Assembly (NCBI GenBank): GCA_041391965.1
Contig: JAWKMZ010000003.1
Span: 423,384 to 487,383, forward strand
DNA from: JAWKMZ01 sp041391965
GTDB taxonomy: Bacteria; Bacteroidota; Bacteroidia; Flavobacteriales; Flavobacteriaceae
Direction: 5' to 3'
DNA length: 64,000 bases
The notes under the pieces were generated by a model that was not told the origin of the DNA, did no database searches, and saw only the letters and a program-made list of their open reading frames with translations. The translations under genes and the position numbers were made by a program. The number at the start of each line of letters is the position of its first letter. Within the stretch, counting starts at the first letter, position 1. Below, in pieces: positions 26,186 through 34,943 of this stretch.

Positions 26186-26479
26186 TTAAGAGTTCAAATG
26201 TGAATGTAACAGTTCATTTAAAGCGTTTAACCTATTTTGAACCTCGTCATTGACATTATCTTTATCTATCGATTTTTGCTCTACCTGAGAGGCAAACTGC
26301 AAAGCACACATGGCTAATACATCTTGCTTATCTCTGACAGAGTAATTTTGCTCAAACTGACCAATCATAGTTTCAATTTTTTTAGCGGCTTTTCGCAATC
26401 CTTCTTCTTGGCTTGGTGCTATGGTTAAAGGATATACTCTGTTAGCTATAGATAGCTTAATTTTTAGCTGGTCTGCCAT
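26186..26479 (-). CDS. zapA: Cell division protein ZapA
   Basis: A 97-residue protein that promotes FtsZ bundling at the division ring. The N-terminal KLSIANRVYPLTI strand-turn and the helix EEGLRKAAKKIETMIGQFEQ are characteristic, followed by the DVLAMCALQFASQ helix and a C-terminal coiled coil. The ATG at 26479 is chosen over the TTG one codon earlier. It is cotranscribed with the coiled-coil protein upstream (23 bases apart) and followed by the 6S-like RNA, the same order as zapA-ssrS in proteobacteria. Confidence 0.92.
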   Translation of the reverse strand: MADQLKIKLSIANRVYPLTIAPSQEEGLRKAAKKIETMIGQFEQNYSVRDKQDVLAMCALQFASQVEQKSIDKDNVNDEVQNRLNALNELLHSHLNS

Positions 26480-26502
26480 CAAAAACTATGTTTTTTTTTA
26501 CA

Positions 26503-26793
26503 TTATTCAGACAATTGTGCAATGCAATGGTCTATGTCTTTAATTAATGTATTTATTTTGAGCTTTGTCTCTCGTTTATTTTCATCACTGCCCAACATTG
26601 AATTTGCAACTTTAAGTGCTTCGTACTTTTCAATCCAAGTGCTCAACGCTTCTTGCTGCTGAATAATTTTTTGCTGATATAAGGCTAATTCTTCGGAAAG
26701 TTTCGCATTGGTTTGCTTTAAAACCTCTTGTTTATGCAAAACTTTACTGATTTTGTTCTCTAAAGAATCAACAATACCTTCAATTTTACTCAT
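26503..26793 (-). CDS. Coiled-coil protein upstream of zapA
   Basis: A 96-residue protein that is almost entirely a heptad-type coiled coil, with Leu/Ile/Val at regular positions and many Lys/Glu/Gln, and a short C-terminal helix with IKDIDHCIAQLSE. There is no signal or membrane segment. It is the first gene of the zapA transcript. By size, fold and partner gene it could be a ZapB-like division-ring factor, but that is inference; ZapB similarity would be structural rather than sequence-based. It is conserved beside zapA in flavobacteria as far as I know. Confidence 0.75.
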   Translation of the reverse strand: MSKIEGIVDSLENKISKVLHKQEVLKQTNAKLSEELALYQQKIIQQQEALSTWIEKYEALKVANSMLGSDENKRETKLKINTLIKDIDHCIAQLSE

Positions 26794-26817
26794 TTATAAA
26801 TTTCAATACTGATGAAA

Positions 26818-26848
26818 CAAAGTTAACATACCTAATGAAAAATCACAA
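26818..26848 (-). promoter_or_regulatory. Promoter of the zapA operon
   Basis: TTG (26848-26846), a 20-base spacer and TAACTTTG (26825-26818) match the Bacteroidota consensus on the minus strand. The start would be about 20 bases before the first ATG. Confidence 0.8.
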
Positions 26849-26891
26849 TTGTTTTACAATAATTTTTAAAAAATTTCATTTCATTAGGTAT
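26828..26891. repeat. Perfect 13-bp inverted repeat in the zapA/M23 gap
   Basis: ATACCTAATGAAA (26828-26840) and TTTCATTAGGTAT (26879-26891) are exact inverted repeats separated by 38 bases. The left arm lies inside the spacer of the zapA-operon promoter; the right arm lies upstream of the divergent M23 gene. It is a strong candidate for a regulator binding pair or a DNA-looping operator. Confidence 0.7.
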
Positions 26892-27036
26892 AAGTGTGCT
26901 AAAGTGCTTAAGTATTTAAAGTTATTTTTACCTTATGGTGCAGAATATCAAAATAACACTGCCTTTTAAAATTTTAGATACTTTAAGTCCCTTTAACTTC
27001 AAACTTTTTTAATATTTTAGCCTTACAAACCTGACT

Positions 27037-28722
27037 ATGCGATTATTTTTTTTATCCCTCTTTGTTAGCTCTTTTTGTTTTTCACAAGTTGAATATCCTC
27101 AAGACTATTTTAAAAACCCTTTAGATATTACCTTAGTGCTTGCAGGAACTTTTGGAGAGTTGCGTACCAATCATTTCCATTCGGGTTTAGACATAAAAAC
27201 GCAACAAAGAGAAGGGTTAAATGTATATGCTGCAGCTGATGGTTATGTAAGCCGTATTAAAATTTCAGAATTTGGCTACGGAAAAGCCATTTATATAACA
27301 CATCCTAATGGTTACACCACTGTGTATGGACATTTGCAAAGTTTTGCTCCAAAATTGGAAACTTATATTAAAGCCTGTCAATATCAAAAAGAAACTTATG
27401 AAATTGAAGTATTCCCAACTGCTGATGAATTAAAAGTCAGCCAAGGCGAAATCATTGCTTACTCAGGAAATACTGGTGGTTCTGGTGGACCGCATTTGCA
27501 TTTTGAAATTAGAGATAAGGAAGAACGACCAATGAATCCTATGCTTTTTGGCATTGACATTCAAGATAGTAAAGTGCCAACAGTTTCTGATGTTTACGCT
27601 TATACAAAAGATGAAAACTCTCATGTAAATGACCAATTTGGACGTGTAGAACTTCGTTTGATTCCTTTAAAAACTGGCGATTATACGGTTGAAGGCATTA
27701 CTGCTTTTGGCGAAATTGGTTTTGGTATTGTGAGTTATGACCAATTAGATTTGGCATCAAACCATAATGGACTCAATAGCATCGAAACGTTTTTTAATGG
27801 GAATAAAAAATTCCAAATGGACTTTAATCGGTTTTCTTTTGATGAATCCAGACACATCAATCGCTTTTTAGATTATGAATTGCATAAAACAAAAAAAACA
27901 GACATTCAAAAGCTATTTGTCCAAAAGGGAAACACCTTAAGTATGTATAGTGATTTGGATGACGAAGGCTACATTACTGTTGAAGACAGCACATCGTCTG
28001 TATATAAAATTCGTGTCAAAGATTACAAAGACAACGAAGCTTGGGTAAGTATTCCTATAACTGGTAAAAAAACAGATGCCAAACCCGAAACATTGGACAC
28101 TAAAGACCAAATCTATATTTTTGCTGACCAGCCTACCAACCTTAACGATAAAAATGCCACCGTTTATTTCCCTTCCAATAGCTTTTATGAAGATACCTTT
28201 ATCAATTTTAGAGTCAACAGCGACACTATTTTTTTACATAAAGACATCATTCCGCTTCAAAAAAATGTGACGTTGCAATTTGACATCAGCAATTATAAAG
28301 ATTCTGAAAAAGACCACCTTTATATTGCCGAATTGCTTGGCTATAAAAAACGTCCAAGTTATTTAACCACCAAACGAAAAGAAAATATATTAACAGCCTC
28401 ATCAAATGCTTTAGGTACTTATGCTTTAACCTTAGATGTTGAAGCGCCAAAAATTGTGCCTATCAATTTTCAGGATGGAAAATGGTTGAGCAAATACCGC
28501 TATTTAAAATTAAAAATTACAGACGATTTATCAGGCATTGGCAATTACAGAGCTACCATAAATGGGAAGTGGATTTTAATGGAATATGAATACAAAAATA
28601 ACACTTTGACATTTGATTTTAATGATAATGTCATCACAGACACAAAAAACGAATTGAAACTGATTGTAACGGATAATGTTGGAAATAGTTCTACATTTGA
28701 AGCAACATTTTTTAGAAAATAA
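27037..28722 (+). CDS. M23 family metallopeptidase
   Basis: A 561-residue exported zinc peptidase. Signal peptide 1-17 (FCFSQ). The LytM domain spans about 40-170: HFHSGLD with His48 and Asp52, and the PHLHFEIRD motif near 153. The remaining 390 residues are a beta-rich C-terminal region typical of large Bacteroidota M23 proteins, possibly Ig-like. M23 enzymes cut peptidoglycan cross-bridges and act in cell separation. It is divergent from the zapA operon, with a shared inverted repeat between them, which suggests joint control of division. The next gene starts 12 bases later. Confidence 0.9.
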   Translation: MRLFFLSLFVSSFCFSQVEYPQDYFKNPLDITLVLAGTFGELRTNHFHSGLDIKTQQREGLNVYAAADGYVSRIKISEFGYGKAIYITHPNGYTTVYGHLQSFAPKLETYIKACQYQKETYEIEVFPTADELKVSQGEIIAYSGNTGGSGGPHLHFEIRDKEERPMNPMLFGIDIQDSKVPTVSDVYAYTKDENSHVNDQFGRVELRLIPLKTGDYTVEGITAFGEIGFGIVSYDQLDLASNHNGLNSIETFFNGNKKFQMDFNRFSFDESRHINRFLDYELHKTKKTDIQKLFVQKGNTLSMYSDLDDEGYITVEDSTSSVYKIRVKDYKDNEAWVSIPITGKKTDAKPETLDTKDQIYIFADQPTNLNDKNATVYFPSNSFYEDTFINFRVNSDTIFLHKDIIPLQKNVTLQFDISNYKDSEKDHLYIAELLGYKKRPSYLTTKRKENILTASSNALGTYALTLDVEAPKIVPINFQDGKWLSKYRYLKLKITDDLSGIGNYRATINGKWILMEYEYKNNTLTFDFNDNVITDTKNELKLIVTDNVGNSSTFEATFFRK

Positions 28723-28734
28723 AACCGAACACTT

Positions 28735-31197
28735 TTGAAACACCATTTTACCTTATTACTATTTGCTTTTTTAAGTACTCCTTTTTTAGGATTATCGCAG
28801 TCAGCAACCCTTAGAGGTATTATTTTAGATGATGCCAATTTACCCATTGCCAACGTCAATATTAAAGCTGGAACTGTTGGAACAACCACCAACGAAAATG
28901 GATTTTACGAACTCAAAATCCCAATAAACACAGAAGTTACTGTGGAGTTTACACACCTTTCATTTAAACGTGTCGTGGCAAAATTCAATCTAAAAAATGG
29001 TCAGGAACTGGAGTTTAATCCTGTGATGAAATTAAATATTGAACAAATTGCAACGGTTATCATCAATGGAAATCAACGACAATCGGTTGAAGGTGTGACG
29101 ACCATTTCTCCAGCAATTTTAAGAACCATCAAAGGTGCACAACCAGGTATTGAAAATATTTTGAAGACATTGCCAGGAGTTAATGTTTCTAACGAATTGA
29201 GTACACAATATTCTGTAAGAGGTGGCAATTTTGATGAAAACTTAGTCTATGTTAATGATATTGAAGTCTATAGACCTTTTTTAGTGCGCTCTGGTCAACA
29301 AGAAGGTTTGAGCTTTGTAAATACCGATTTGGTGCAAAACGTCGATTTTTCAGCTGGTGGATTTCAAGCAAAATATGGCGATAAATTATCATCCGTTTTG
29401 GATATTACTTACAAAACACCTGTAAAATTTGGCTTAAATGCCGATTTGAGTTTGTTAGGTGGTAGCCTTTCTGCAGAAGCGGTTTCAAAAGACTCTAAAT
29501 TATCAGGTATTATCGGTTTGCGCTACAGAGATAATAGTTTGGTTTTAAATTCTTTAGAAACAGAAGGCATCGTAAAACCTGTATTTGCTGATGCTCAAAC
29601 TTATCTGACTTATAAAATTTCGGATAAGTTTCATCTTAATTTTCTTGGAAACATTTCTGTCAACAAATACAACTTTCAACCTCAAAATCGTCAGACCAAT
29701 TTTGGGACTTTAGACAATCCGTTAGCGCTGATTGTGTTTTATGATGGTCAAGAAAAAGATGCATATCGCACCTATTTTGGTGCTTTAAAAGCTAACTATT
29801 TTGCGAGTGACGATTTGATTTTAAAGTTAATTGCATCCACATATCATACGACAGAAGAAGAGTATTTTGATATTTTGGCACAATATAGATTAGGTGAAGT
29901 AAACACCAATATTGGTGATCAAAATTTAGGAGATGTTGAATTTAGCGAAGGTATTGGCTCACAATTGACACATGCACGAAATGATTTGGATGCCTTAATC
30001 ACAACCGTTGAACATAAAGGCGATTATAAAATTGATGACAATACGATTGAATGGTCTGTAAAATACACACACGAAGATGTTAGAGACCGTTTAGTAGAAT
30101 GGGAAGTGATTGATTCTGCAGGATTTTCTATCAATCCACCAAATTTAGACGCTTTTAATGAACAACCATACCAACCCTATCAAGGCCCTTTGGTGGCTTA
30201 TCAAAATGTAAGAGCAACCAATTATGTTCAAATTGACCGTTTGCAAGCGTATGCACAATGGAGCAAACGATCAGAGTTAGGGAATAATGATGTGTTTTAT
30301 AATTTTGGCGTTAGAGCACATAATTGGACTGTCAATGGCGATGGTATTAAAAGCAAAACACAAACCGTTTTTAGTCCAAGAGCGCAATTTGCCATCAAAC
30401 CCGATTGGAATAAAGATATGCTGTTCAGAATTGCAGGCGGTTTGTATTACCAACCACCTTTTTATAGAGAATTACGCGATTCTTTAGGTGTAGTCAATCC
30501 AAATGTAAAGGCTCAAAAATCAGTTCATATTGTTTTAGGAAATGAATACAGTTTTAAAATGTGGAACAGACCTTTCAAATTAGTATCTGAAGCCTATTAT
30601 AAAAATATGACTGATGTCAATCCTTATACTTTGGAAAATGTCAGAATTAGATACAGAGCCACCAACAATGCAAAAGCTTACGCTTATGGTCTGGATTTTA
30701 GATTGAATGGCGAATTTGTTCCTGGAACCGAATCGTGGTTTAGCTTTGGATATTTAAAAACTGAAGAAAATATTGATAACAAAGGATATATAGCACGTCC
30801 AACTGACCAACGTTTAAAGTTTGGCATCTTGTTTCAAGATTATGTACCCAACATTCCACAACTTAAAATGTACTTAAATTTAGTGTATAATACTGGAGTT
30901 CCTGGAGGTTCGCCAAGTTATGCCGATCCTTATGTGTATCAAAACCGTTTGCGCGACTACAAACGTGCAGATGTTGGCTTCTCGTATGTGATTGTAGATA
31001 GAAATAAAACCTACAATTCTAAATGGAAAAGCTATTTTAAAGAGTTGACTTTGGGTGTCGAAATTTTTAATATGTTTGATGTGCAAAACTCAATTACAAA
31101 TACTTGGGTAAGAGATGTGTATAGCAAACGCCAATATGCCATTCCAAATTATTTGAGTCCACGCGTTTTTAATGTAAGATTATCGATGAAGTTTTAA
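28735..31197 (+). CDS. TonB-dependent receptor with carboxypeptidase-like N-domain
   Basis: An 820-residue outer-membrane receptor. Signal peptide to about 21 (GLSQS). A CarboxypepD_reg-like domain spans about 24-105 (LRGIILDDANLPIANVNI, then TTTNENGFYELKIP). The plug domain lies at about 115-230 (GVNVSNELSTQYSVRGGNFDEN) and a 22-strand barrel follows. It ends in FNVRLSMKF. No SusD partner is adjacent, so a polysaccharide locus is unlikely. The ligand is unknown. The start is TTG at 28735, with no ATG that would keep the signal peptide. It starts 12 bases after the M23 gene. Confidence 0.92.
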   Translation: MKHHFTLLLFAFLSTPFLGLSQSATLRGIILDDANLPIANVNIKAGTVGTTTNENGFYELKIPINTEVTVEFTHLSFKRVVAKFNLKNGQELEFNPVMKLNIEQIATVIINGNQRQSVEGVTTISPAILRTIKGAQPGIENILKTLPGVNVSNELSTQYSVRGGNFDENLVYVNDIEVYRPFLVRSGQQEGLSFVNTDLVQNVDFSAGGFQAKYGDKLSSVLDITYKTPVKFGLNADLSLLGGSLSAEAVSKDSKLSGIIGLRYRDNSLVLNSLETEGIVKPVFADAQTYLTYKISDKFHLNFLGNISVNKYNFQPQNRQTNFGTLDNPLALIVFYDGQEKDAYRTYFGALKANYFASDDLILKLIASTYHTTEEEYFDILAQYRLGEVNTNIGDQNLGDVEFSEGIGSQLTHARNDLDALITTVEHKGDYKIDDNTIEWSVKYTHEDVRDRLVEWEVIDSAGFSINPPNLDAFNEQPYQPYQGPLVAYQNVRATNYVQIDRLQAYAQWSKRSELGNNDVFYNFGVRAHNWTVNGDGIKSKTQTVFSPRAQFAIKPDWNKDMLFRIAGGLYYQPPFYRELRDSLGVVNPNVKAQKSVHIVLGNEYSFKMWNRPFKLVSEAYYKNMTDVNPYTLENVRIRYRATNNAKAYAYGLDFRLNGEFVPGTESWFSFGYLKTEENIDNKGYIARPTDQRLKFGILFQDYVPNIPQLKMYLNLVYNTGVPGGSPSYADPYVYQNRLRDYKRADVGFSYVIVDRNKTYNSKWKSYFKELTLGVEIFNMFDVQNSITNTWVRDVYSKRQYAIPNYLSPRVFNVRLSMKF

Positions 31198-31198
31198 G

Positions 31199-32347
31199 TT
31201 ATTTCGAAACGAATTCTTTTAACACATCAATTACATAATCCACTTCGTCTTTCGTATTAAAACGACTGAATGAAAACCTAACAGATGGTTTTTGTAATTC
31301 ATCACTACTTAAAATCTCAGAAAGCACGTGTGAGTTTTGATGACTTCCGCTTTGGCAAGCACTTCCTTTAGAACAGGCAATTCCTTTTAAATCCATTTGA
31401 AAATGAAGCATCGCTCCTTTTTCTGGCGAAATTGGCAAACAGACATTAACCAATGTATAAGCGCTATTTTCTAAATCTGCACAATTGCCATTAAACGTCA
31501 CTTTTGGAACAGCCTTTTGCAAACGTTCAATAAAATAGGTCTTCAAATTTAAGATATAATCATGCTCTTCGGTTAAGTTGGTGTATGCGTATTTTAAAGC
31601 TTCTTCCATTCCAACAATATTATGGATAGATTCGGTTCCTGCTCTGTAACCTCGCTCCTGCTCGCCTCCAAAAATAGACGCTTTTAATCCAGACCCTTTT
31701 CTGATAAAAGCAAATCCAACACCTTTTGGCCCATGAAATTTATGAGCACTTGCGGCAATAAAATCTACAGGAATTGCTTGCAAATCTAAAGGAAAATGCC
31801 CAACCGATTGGACTGTATCACTATGGAATAATGCGTTATTTGTTTTGCACATATGAGCAGCACCATACAAATCAAGTTTATTGCCAATTTCATTGTTGAT
31901 GTGCATTAAACTCACCAATTGCTTTTTTGTCGAATTGAATAGTAAATGCTCCAAATGAAAAGGATTGATAGTTCCATTTTCTTCTAATCTTACATATTTA
32001 ACAGAAATTCCATATTCTTTTTGCAACTGCTCTACAGTATGTAAAATAGCATGATGTTCTATTTTTGAGGTGATAATTTCAGTTACACCCAAATCTCTAA
32101 CAGCACTTCTCAATACTAAATTATCAGCTTCGGTGCCTCCAGCCGTAAAAACAATTTCAGAGGCAGAACAATTTAAAAAAGACGCAATAGTTTTTCTCGA
32201 TTTTTCAATTAAAGCCTTAGCTGAACGCCCAATACTATGGGTTGAAGACGCATTTCCAAAAGTATGCTGCATGACATCAGTCATTTTAGAAATCACTTCA
32301 GGACGCATTGGTGTTGTGGCCGCATTATCAAAATAAACCTGTTTCAT
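31199..32347 (-). CDS. Cysteine desulfurase (NifS/IscS family)
   Basis: A PLP enzyme of 382 residues that removes sulfur from cysteine for Fe-S clusters and thiolation. I chose the ATG at 32347 (KQVYFDNAATTPMRP), since the -7 box at 32369-32376 overlaps the upstream Met codon at 32371. The PLP lysine lies in SAHKFHGPKG near 198, and the catalytic Cys in the loop CSKGSACQSG. The short loop and HK-F-GPKG point to group I (IscS/NifS) rather than SufS. It has no SUF or ISC neighbours here, so its pathway is open. Confidence 0.92.
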   Translation of the reverse strand: MKQVYFDNAATTPMRPEVISKMTDVMQHTFGNASSTHSIGRSAKALIEKSRKTIASFLNCSASEIVFTAGGTEADNLVLRSAVRDLGVTEIITSKIEHHAILHTVEQLQKEYGISVKYVRLEENGTINPFHLEHLLFNSTKKQLVSLMHINNEIGNKLDLYGAAHMCKTNNALFHSDTVQSVGHFPLDLQAIPVDFIAASAHKFHGPKGVGFAFIRKGSGLKASIFGGEQERGYRAGTESIHNIVGMEEALKYAYTNLTEEHDYILNLKTYFIERLQKAVPKVTFNGNCADLENSAYTLVNVCLPISPEKGAMLHFQMDLKGIACSKGSACQSGSHQNSHVLSEILSSDELQKPSVRFSFSRFNTKDEVDYVIDVLKEFVSK

Positions 32348-32368
32348 TATAAACCTGCTTTTAAAGCA

Positions 32369-32376
32369 CAAAAATA
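32369..32376 (-). promoter_or_regulatory. -7 box for the cysteine desulfurase gene
   Basis: TATTTTTG on the minus strand, 22-29 bases before the ATG at 32347, matches TAnnTTTG. There is no clean -33 element. It also rules out the upstream Met at 32371 as start. Confidence 0.55.
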
Positions 32377-32427
32377 CTTCAAATAAAATTATTTTAAAGA
32401 TGCAACGTTATAAATTGACAAATGCCT

Positions 32428-32435
32428 TATTTTTG
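32428..32435 (+). promoter_or_regulatory. -7 box for the Asp-repeat lipoprotein gene
   Basis: TATTTTTG lies 18-25 bases before the ATG at 32453. It overlaps a GTG at 32435 that would otherwise be taken as start, favouring the ATG. Confidence 0.55.
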
Positions 32436-32452
32436 TGACCAAATTGATTGAA

Positions 32453-33367
32453 ATGCGAAACCTATTTTTTTTATTAAGCTTTACTTTATTATTCACAGCT
32501 TGTGATGATGGTGATATTATTGATGTTTCTTTAGATTTTAATAAAACTTTAAAATTGTGTGAGCAATCCAGCACAGATTATCTACTTTATGATACAAAAG
32601 CAGATCCTTATGAGACCTTAAGTTTGCTATTTCCATCAGATATTGCTGCCAATCAAGATATTTTTAATCCAACCCAAACACCTGATACCACAAAATTAAT
32701 TATAAACAATAGCACTATAAAGTTTAATTACAGAACCTATGATGGTGATCCTGCTAATTTACTATGTGCTTTAGTTCCAGACCCAAACACACATATTGTA
32801 AGCGATAATTTTGCAACTTCAGGAACCGTTAGAGCTATTTCTACTTTTGTGGATGATGACCAAGATGGCATACCAAGTGCTTTTGAAGATGCTAATTTAG
32901 ATTTAGACGATAATCCTGCAACCAACCCAACAGATACTGATGGTGATGGCATACCTGATTATATTGATGCTGATGATGATAATGATAATGTATTGACTAT
33001 CAATGAACATCATAATTATTCGGAAGCTGACGGACTTAGTTTAGCACAAGATACAGATGGCGATTTAATACCTGATTATTTAGACGATGACGATGATGGC
33101 GATGGTGTTATTACTCGATTTGAAGACGAAAATGGGAATGGCATTTTAAGCGATGATTTTGATGAAGAATCTGCAACACCAAACATACCAAGATATTTAG
33201 ATAATACGGCTGTGGTAAGCTATCCAAATGATGTTTTTAAACCAAATACCTACAAGAGATATATAACGGTTGACTTTAAAATTGAGCCTATTAGTTTTGA
33301 AGTTTTAAATATTGACTATATTGATTTTGGTATTTACACAGCAACAAAATCGATGCCAGAAGATTAA
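32453..33367 (+). CDS. Lipoprotein with thrombospondin type 3-like calcium repeats
   Basis: A 304-residue exported lipoprotein; lipobox FTA before Cys17. Residues about 140-235 carry several Asp-rich loops of the DTDGDGIPDYID type and DDDDDGDGV, the pattern of thrombospondin type 3 or EF-like calcium-binding repeats, common in surface proteins of Bacteroidota. The N-terminal 100 residues and the C-terminal tail have no recognised motif. It overlaps the convergent Smr gene by four bases at its stop codon. It probably acts at the cell surface in a calcium-dependent form. Confidence 0.82.
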   Translation: MRNLFFLLSFTLLFTACDDGDIIDVSLDFNKTLKLCEQSSTDYLLYDTKADPYETLSLLFPSDIAANQDIFNPTQTPDTTKLIINNSTIKFNYRTYDGDPANLLCALVPDPNTHIVSDNFATSGTVRAISTFVDDDQDGIPSAFEDANLDLDDNPATNPTDTDGDGIPDYIDADDDNDNVLTINEHHNYSEADGLSLAQDTDGDLIPDYLDDDDDGDGVITRFEDENGNGILSDDFDEESATPNIPRYLDNTAVVSYPNDVFKPNTYKRYITVDFKIEPISFEVLNIDYIDFGIYTATKSMPED

Positions 33368-33924
33368 TCATTCGCCTTCTGAAAAACATAAACTTCCGTA
33401 GCTCCTAAACCATATTTTTGATAGTTGGCATCATAAAATTTGACGTTGTCATAACGTCCAAAAAGGGTTTCTAATTCTAATCGTAAAACGCCTTCACCAA
33501 CACCATGAATAAACACTATTTTTTGAATACGCTTGTTGATGGCAAATTCCAGTTGACGTTTAGCGGTATCTAATTGTAAATTAAGCATTTCATAATTAGA
33601 CATGTGTTTGTCTTTTGTAGTAAGATGATGAATGTGCAAATCCACTTCCATCATTGGTTGGTTGCGTTCTTTAGGTTTTATTCTTAAAGATTTATGTTTT
33701 GTGAGGTGTTCTTTTTCGGAAATGACATCGTTGAAAGACTGTGTAGAAAAAATTTCAGATTTTAAGGACGCTTTGGGGTTAATCAAAATCAATTCATGGG
33801 CTTGAAAATCCAATTCAAAACCATCGTCTGTTTCAATATAAATAGAAGTGTCTTCTATTTTTGAAATAACTCCAGAAATAGCTTCATCTAAAACCGAAAC
33901 AGTATCTCCAACCTTAAAATCCAT
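33364..33924 (-). CDS. DUF2027/Smr domain protein
   Basis: A 186-residue cytosolic protein. The N-terminal 60 residues form a KOW/SH3-like DUF2027 (VGDTVSVLDEAISGVISKI). The C-terminal Smr domain at about 95-183 has VDLHIHHL and IVFIHGVGEGVLRLEL, the usual VDLHG/HGxGxG signature with one His-for-Gly change. Smr domains of the MutS2 type bind or nick branched DNA or act on collided ribosomes. It follows the small membrane gene with a TAATG overlap, and its 3' end overlaps the convergent lipoprotein gene by four bases. Confidence 0.88.
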   Translation of the reverse strand: MDFKVGDTVSVLDEAISGVISKIEDTSIYIETDDGFELDFQAHELILINPKASLKSEIFSTQSFNDVISEKEHLTKHKSLRIKPKERNQPMMEVDLHIHHLTTKDKHMSNYEMLNLQLDTAKRQLEFAINKRIQKIVFIHGVGEGVLRLELETLFGRYDNVKFYDANYQKYGLGATEVYVFQKAND

Positions 33925-34124
33925 TAGTGTTCTTTATCGTCAGTAGTTGTAGTATCGTCATATTTACTTGGTATATTTCGTGACACTCTATAAACACCCA
34001 TCATTAAAACAAAAATACCACCTATAAGGATATACACATTTTGCTTTTCACCAGCTTGGGCATATAAAGCCACGCCTCCACCAATAACAATGAGTAAAAA
34101 GCTAATTAAACGAGATCTATTCAT
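33924..34124 (-). CDS. Small membrane protein
   Basis: A 66-residue protein with two membrane segments (about 5-21 and 28-46) and a charged tail with DDTTTTDDK. The ATG at 34124 is preferred over an upstream Met. It ends inside the start codon of the Smr gene (TAATG), so the two are translationally coupled. I recognise no domain; similar two-helix proteins precede Smr genes in some flavobacteria. Confidence 0.72.
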   Translation of the reverse strand: MNRSRLISFLLIVIGGGVALYAQAGEKQNVYILIGGIFVLMMGVYRVSRNIPSKYDDTTTTDDKEH

Positions 34125-34206
34125 AACAAGTTTTATTATCATTTTTGAATAGCGAATGTACTCATTTATGACTAAAAATCCATACCTATTTGTTGCTAAG
34201 TTTTTT

Positions 34207-34214
34207 TACATTTG
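34207..34214 (+). promoter_or_regulatory. -7 box for the DUF2752 gene
   Basis: TACATTTG lies 22-29 bases before the ATG at 34236 and overlaps the upstream TTG at 34212 that could be mistaken for a start. Confidence 0.55.
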
Positions 34215-34235
34215 TGCATTAACTTACCAAACTTG

Positions 34236-34517
34236 ATGTCACCAGAAGACTATATGCTGCCTTGTTTGTCCAAAAAACTTTTTGGTGTAGAATGCTTTGG
34301 TTGTGGTATGCAAAGAGCTACTTTATTACTATTTAGAGGCGATTTTGTTGCAGCATTTAAAATGTATCCTGCTATTTACAGTTTAGGTATTCTTGGAATT
34401 TTTCTTATATTTAATTTGTTCATCAAATTTAAACACGATGAAAAAATAAAGATAGCTTTAGTCATTTTAAACATTACTATTATTGTTATCAGCTATTTCA
34501 TAAAAATAACGAACTAA
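34236..34517 (+). CDS. DUF2752 membrane protein
   Basis: A 93-residue membrane protein with two predicted membrane segments. The DUF2752 signature is visible: the opening LPCLSKKLFGVECFGCGMQRA, with the Cys-x-GxGxQRA-like core, then FRGDFVAAFKMYPA. The family is widespread and of unknown function. It is followed ten bases later by a CCC-motif membrane protein, a pairing typical of flavobacteria. The ATG is supported by the -7 box just upstream. Confidence 0.85.
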   Translation: MSPEDYMLPCLSKKLFGVECFGCGMQRATLLLFRGDFVAAFKMYPAIYSLGILGIFLIFNLFIKFKHDEKIKIALVILNITIIVISYFIKITN

Positions 34518-34527
34518 TTTTTACACT

Positions 34528-34863
34528 ATGGAACAACAAAACCTCAACACCACTATTGTTTACGTTCTTGCCATTTTAGGATTTATTTGCTGCTGCTTTG
34601 GTGGTTTAGGCTTTATTCTTGCAGGAATTGCTTTTTATATTGCGCATAATAAGCTTAAAGAAGCAGAACTAAACCCTGAAAACTACAGCAATATTCCTGC
34701 TATGAAAACTGCAAAAACGATTGCTTTGGTTATTTTAATCATCAACCTTGCGTATTTTGGAGCAACTATTTACAGAATATATACTATTGGTTGGGATGGT
34801 ATTATGGAACAATCACGTATGATGCAGGAAGAATGGATGAAAGGAATGAACAAAGGAGCTTAG
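34528..34863 (+). CDS. CCC-motif membrane protein
   Basis: A 111-residue membrane protein with two membrane segments (about 8-35 and 65-88). The first contains the FICCCFGGLGFILAGIAF signature with three adjacent cysteines that gives the family its name. The N terminus is polar (MEQQNLNTT), and the C-terminal tail is helical and Met-rich (EQSRMMQEEWMKGMNKG). It is probably cotranscribed with DUF2752. The role is unknown; the related DUF4190 fold is also a small membrane unit. Confidence 0.85.
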   Translation: MEQQNLNTTIVYVLAILGFICCCFGGLGFILAGIAFYIAHNKLKEAELNPENYSNIPAMKTAKTIALVILIINLAYFGATIYRIYTIGWDGIMEQSRMMQEEWMKGMNKGA

Positions 34864-34884
34864 TTACATTCTAAATAATTGATA

Positions 34885-34924
34885 AAAAAAAACGGTTCAA
34901 AATAAATTGAACCGTTTTTTTTTT
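34885..34924 (+). terminator. Terminator after the CCC-motif gene
   Basis: AACGGTTCAA and TTGAACCGTT form a ten-pair stem around a six-base loop with A and T tracts on both sides, so it can serve both the plus-strand gene and the convergent DUF5362 gene. Confidence 0.88.
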
Positions 34925-34943
34925 GAAATTTTTATAGGTTTAA

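Noticed and set aside
28545..28892. A 115-residue frame opposite the M23 and TonB receptor junction
   Set aside because: It spans two real genes on the other strand and mirrors their codon pattern.
32435..32452. GTG start for the calcium-repeat lipoprotein
   Set aside because: The GTG is the last part of a promoter -7 box; the ATG at 32453 gives a proper lipoprotein signal.
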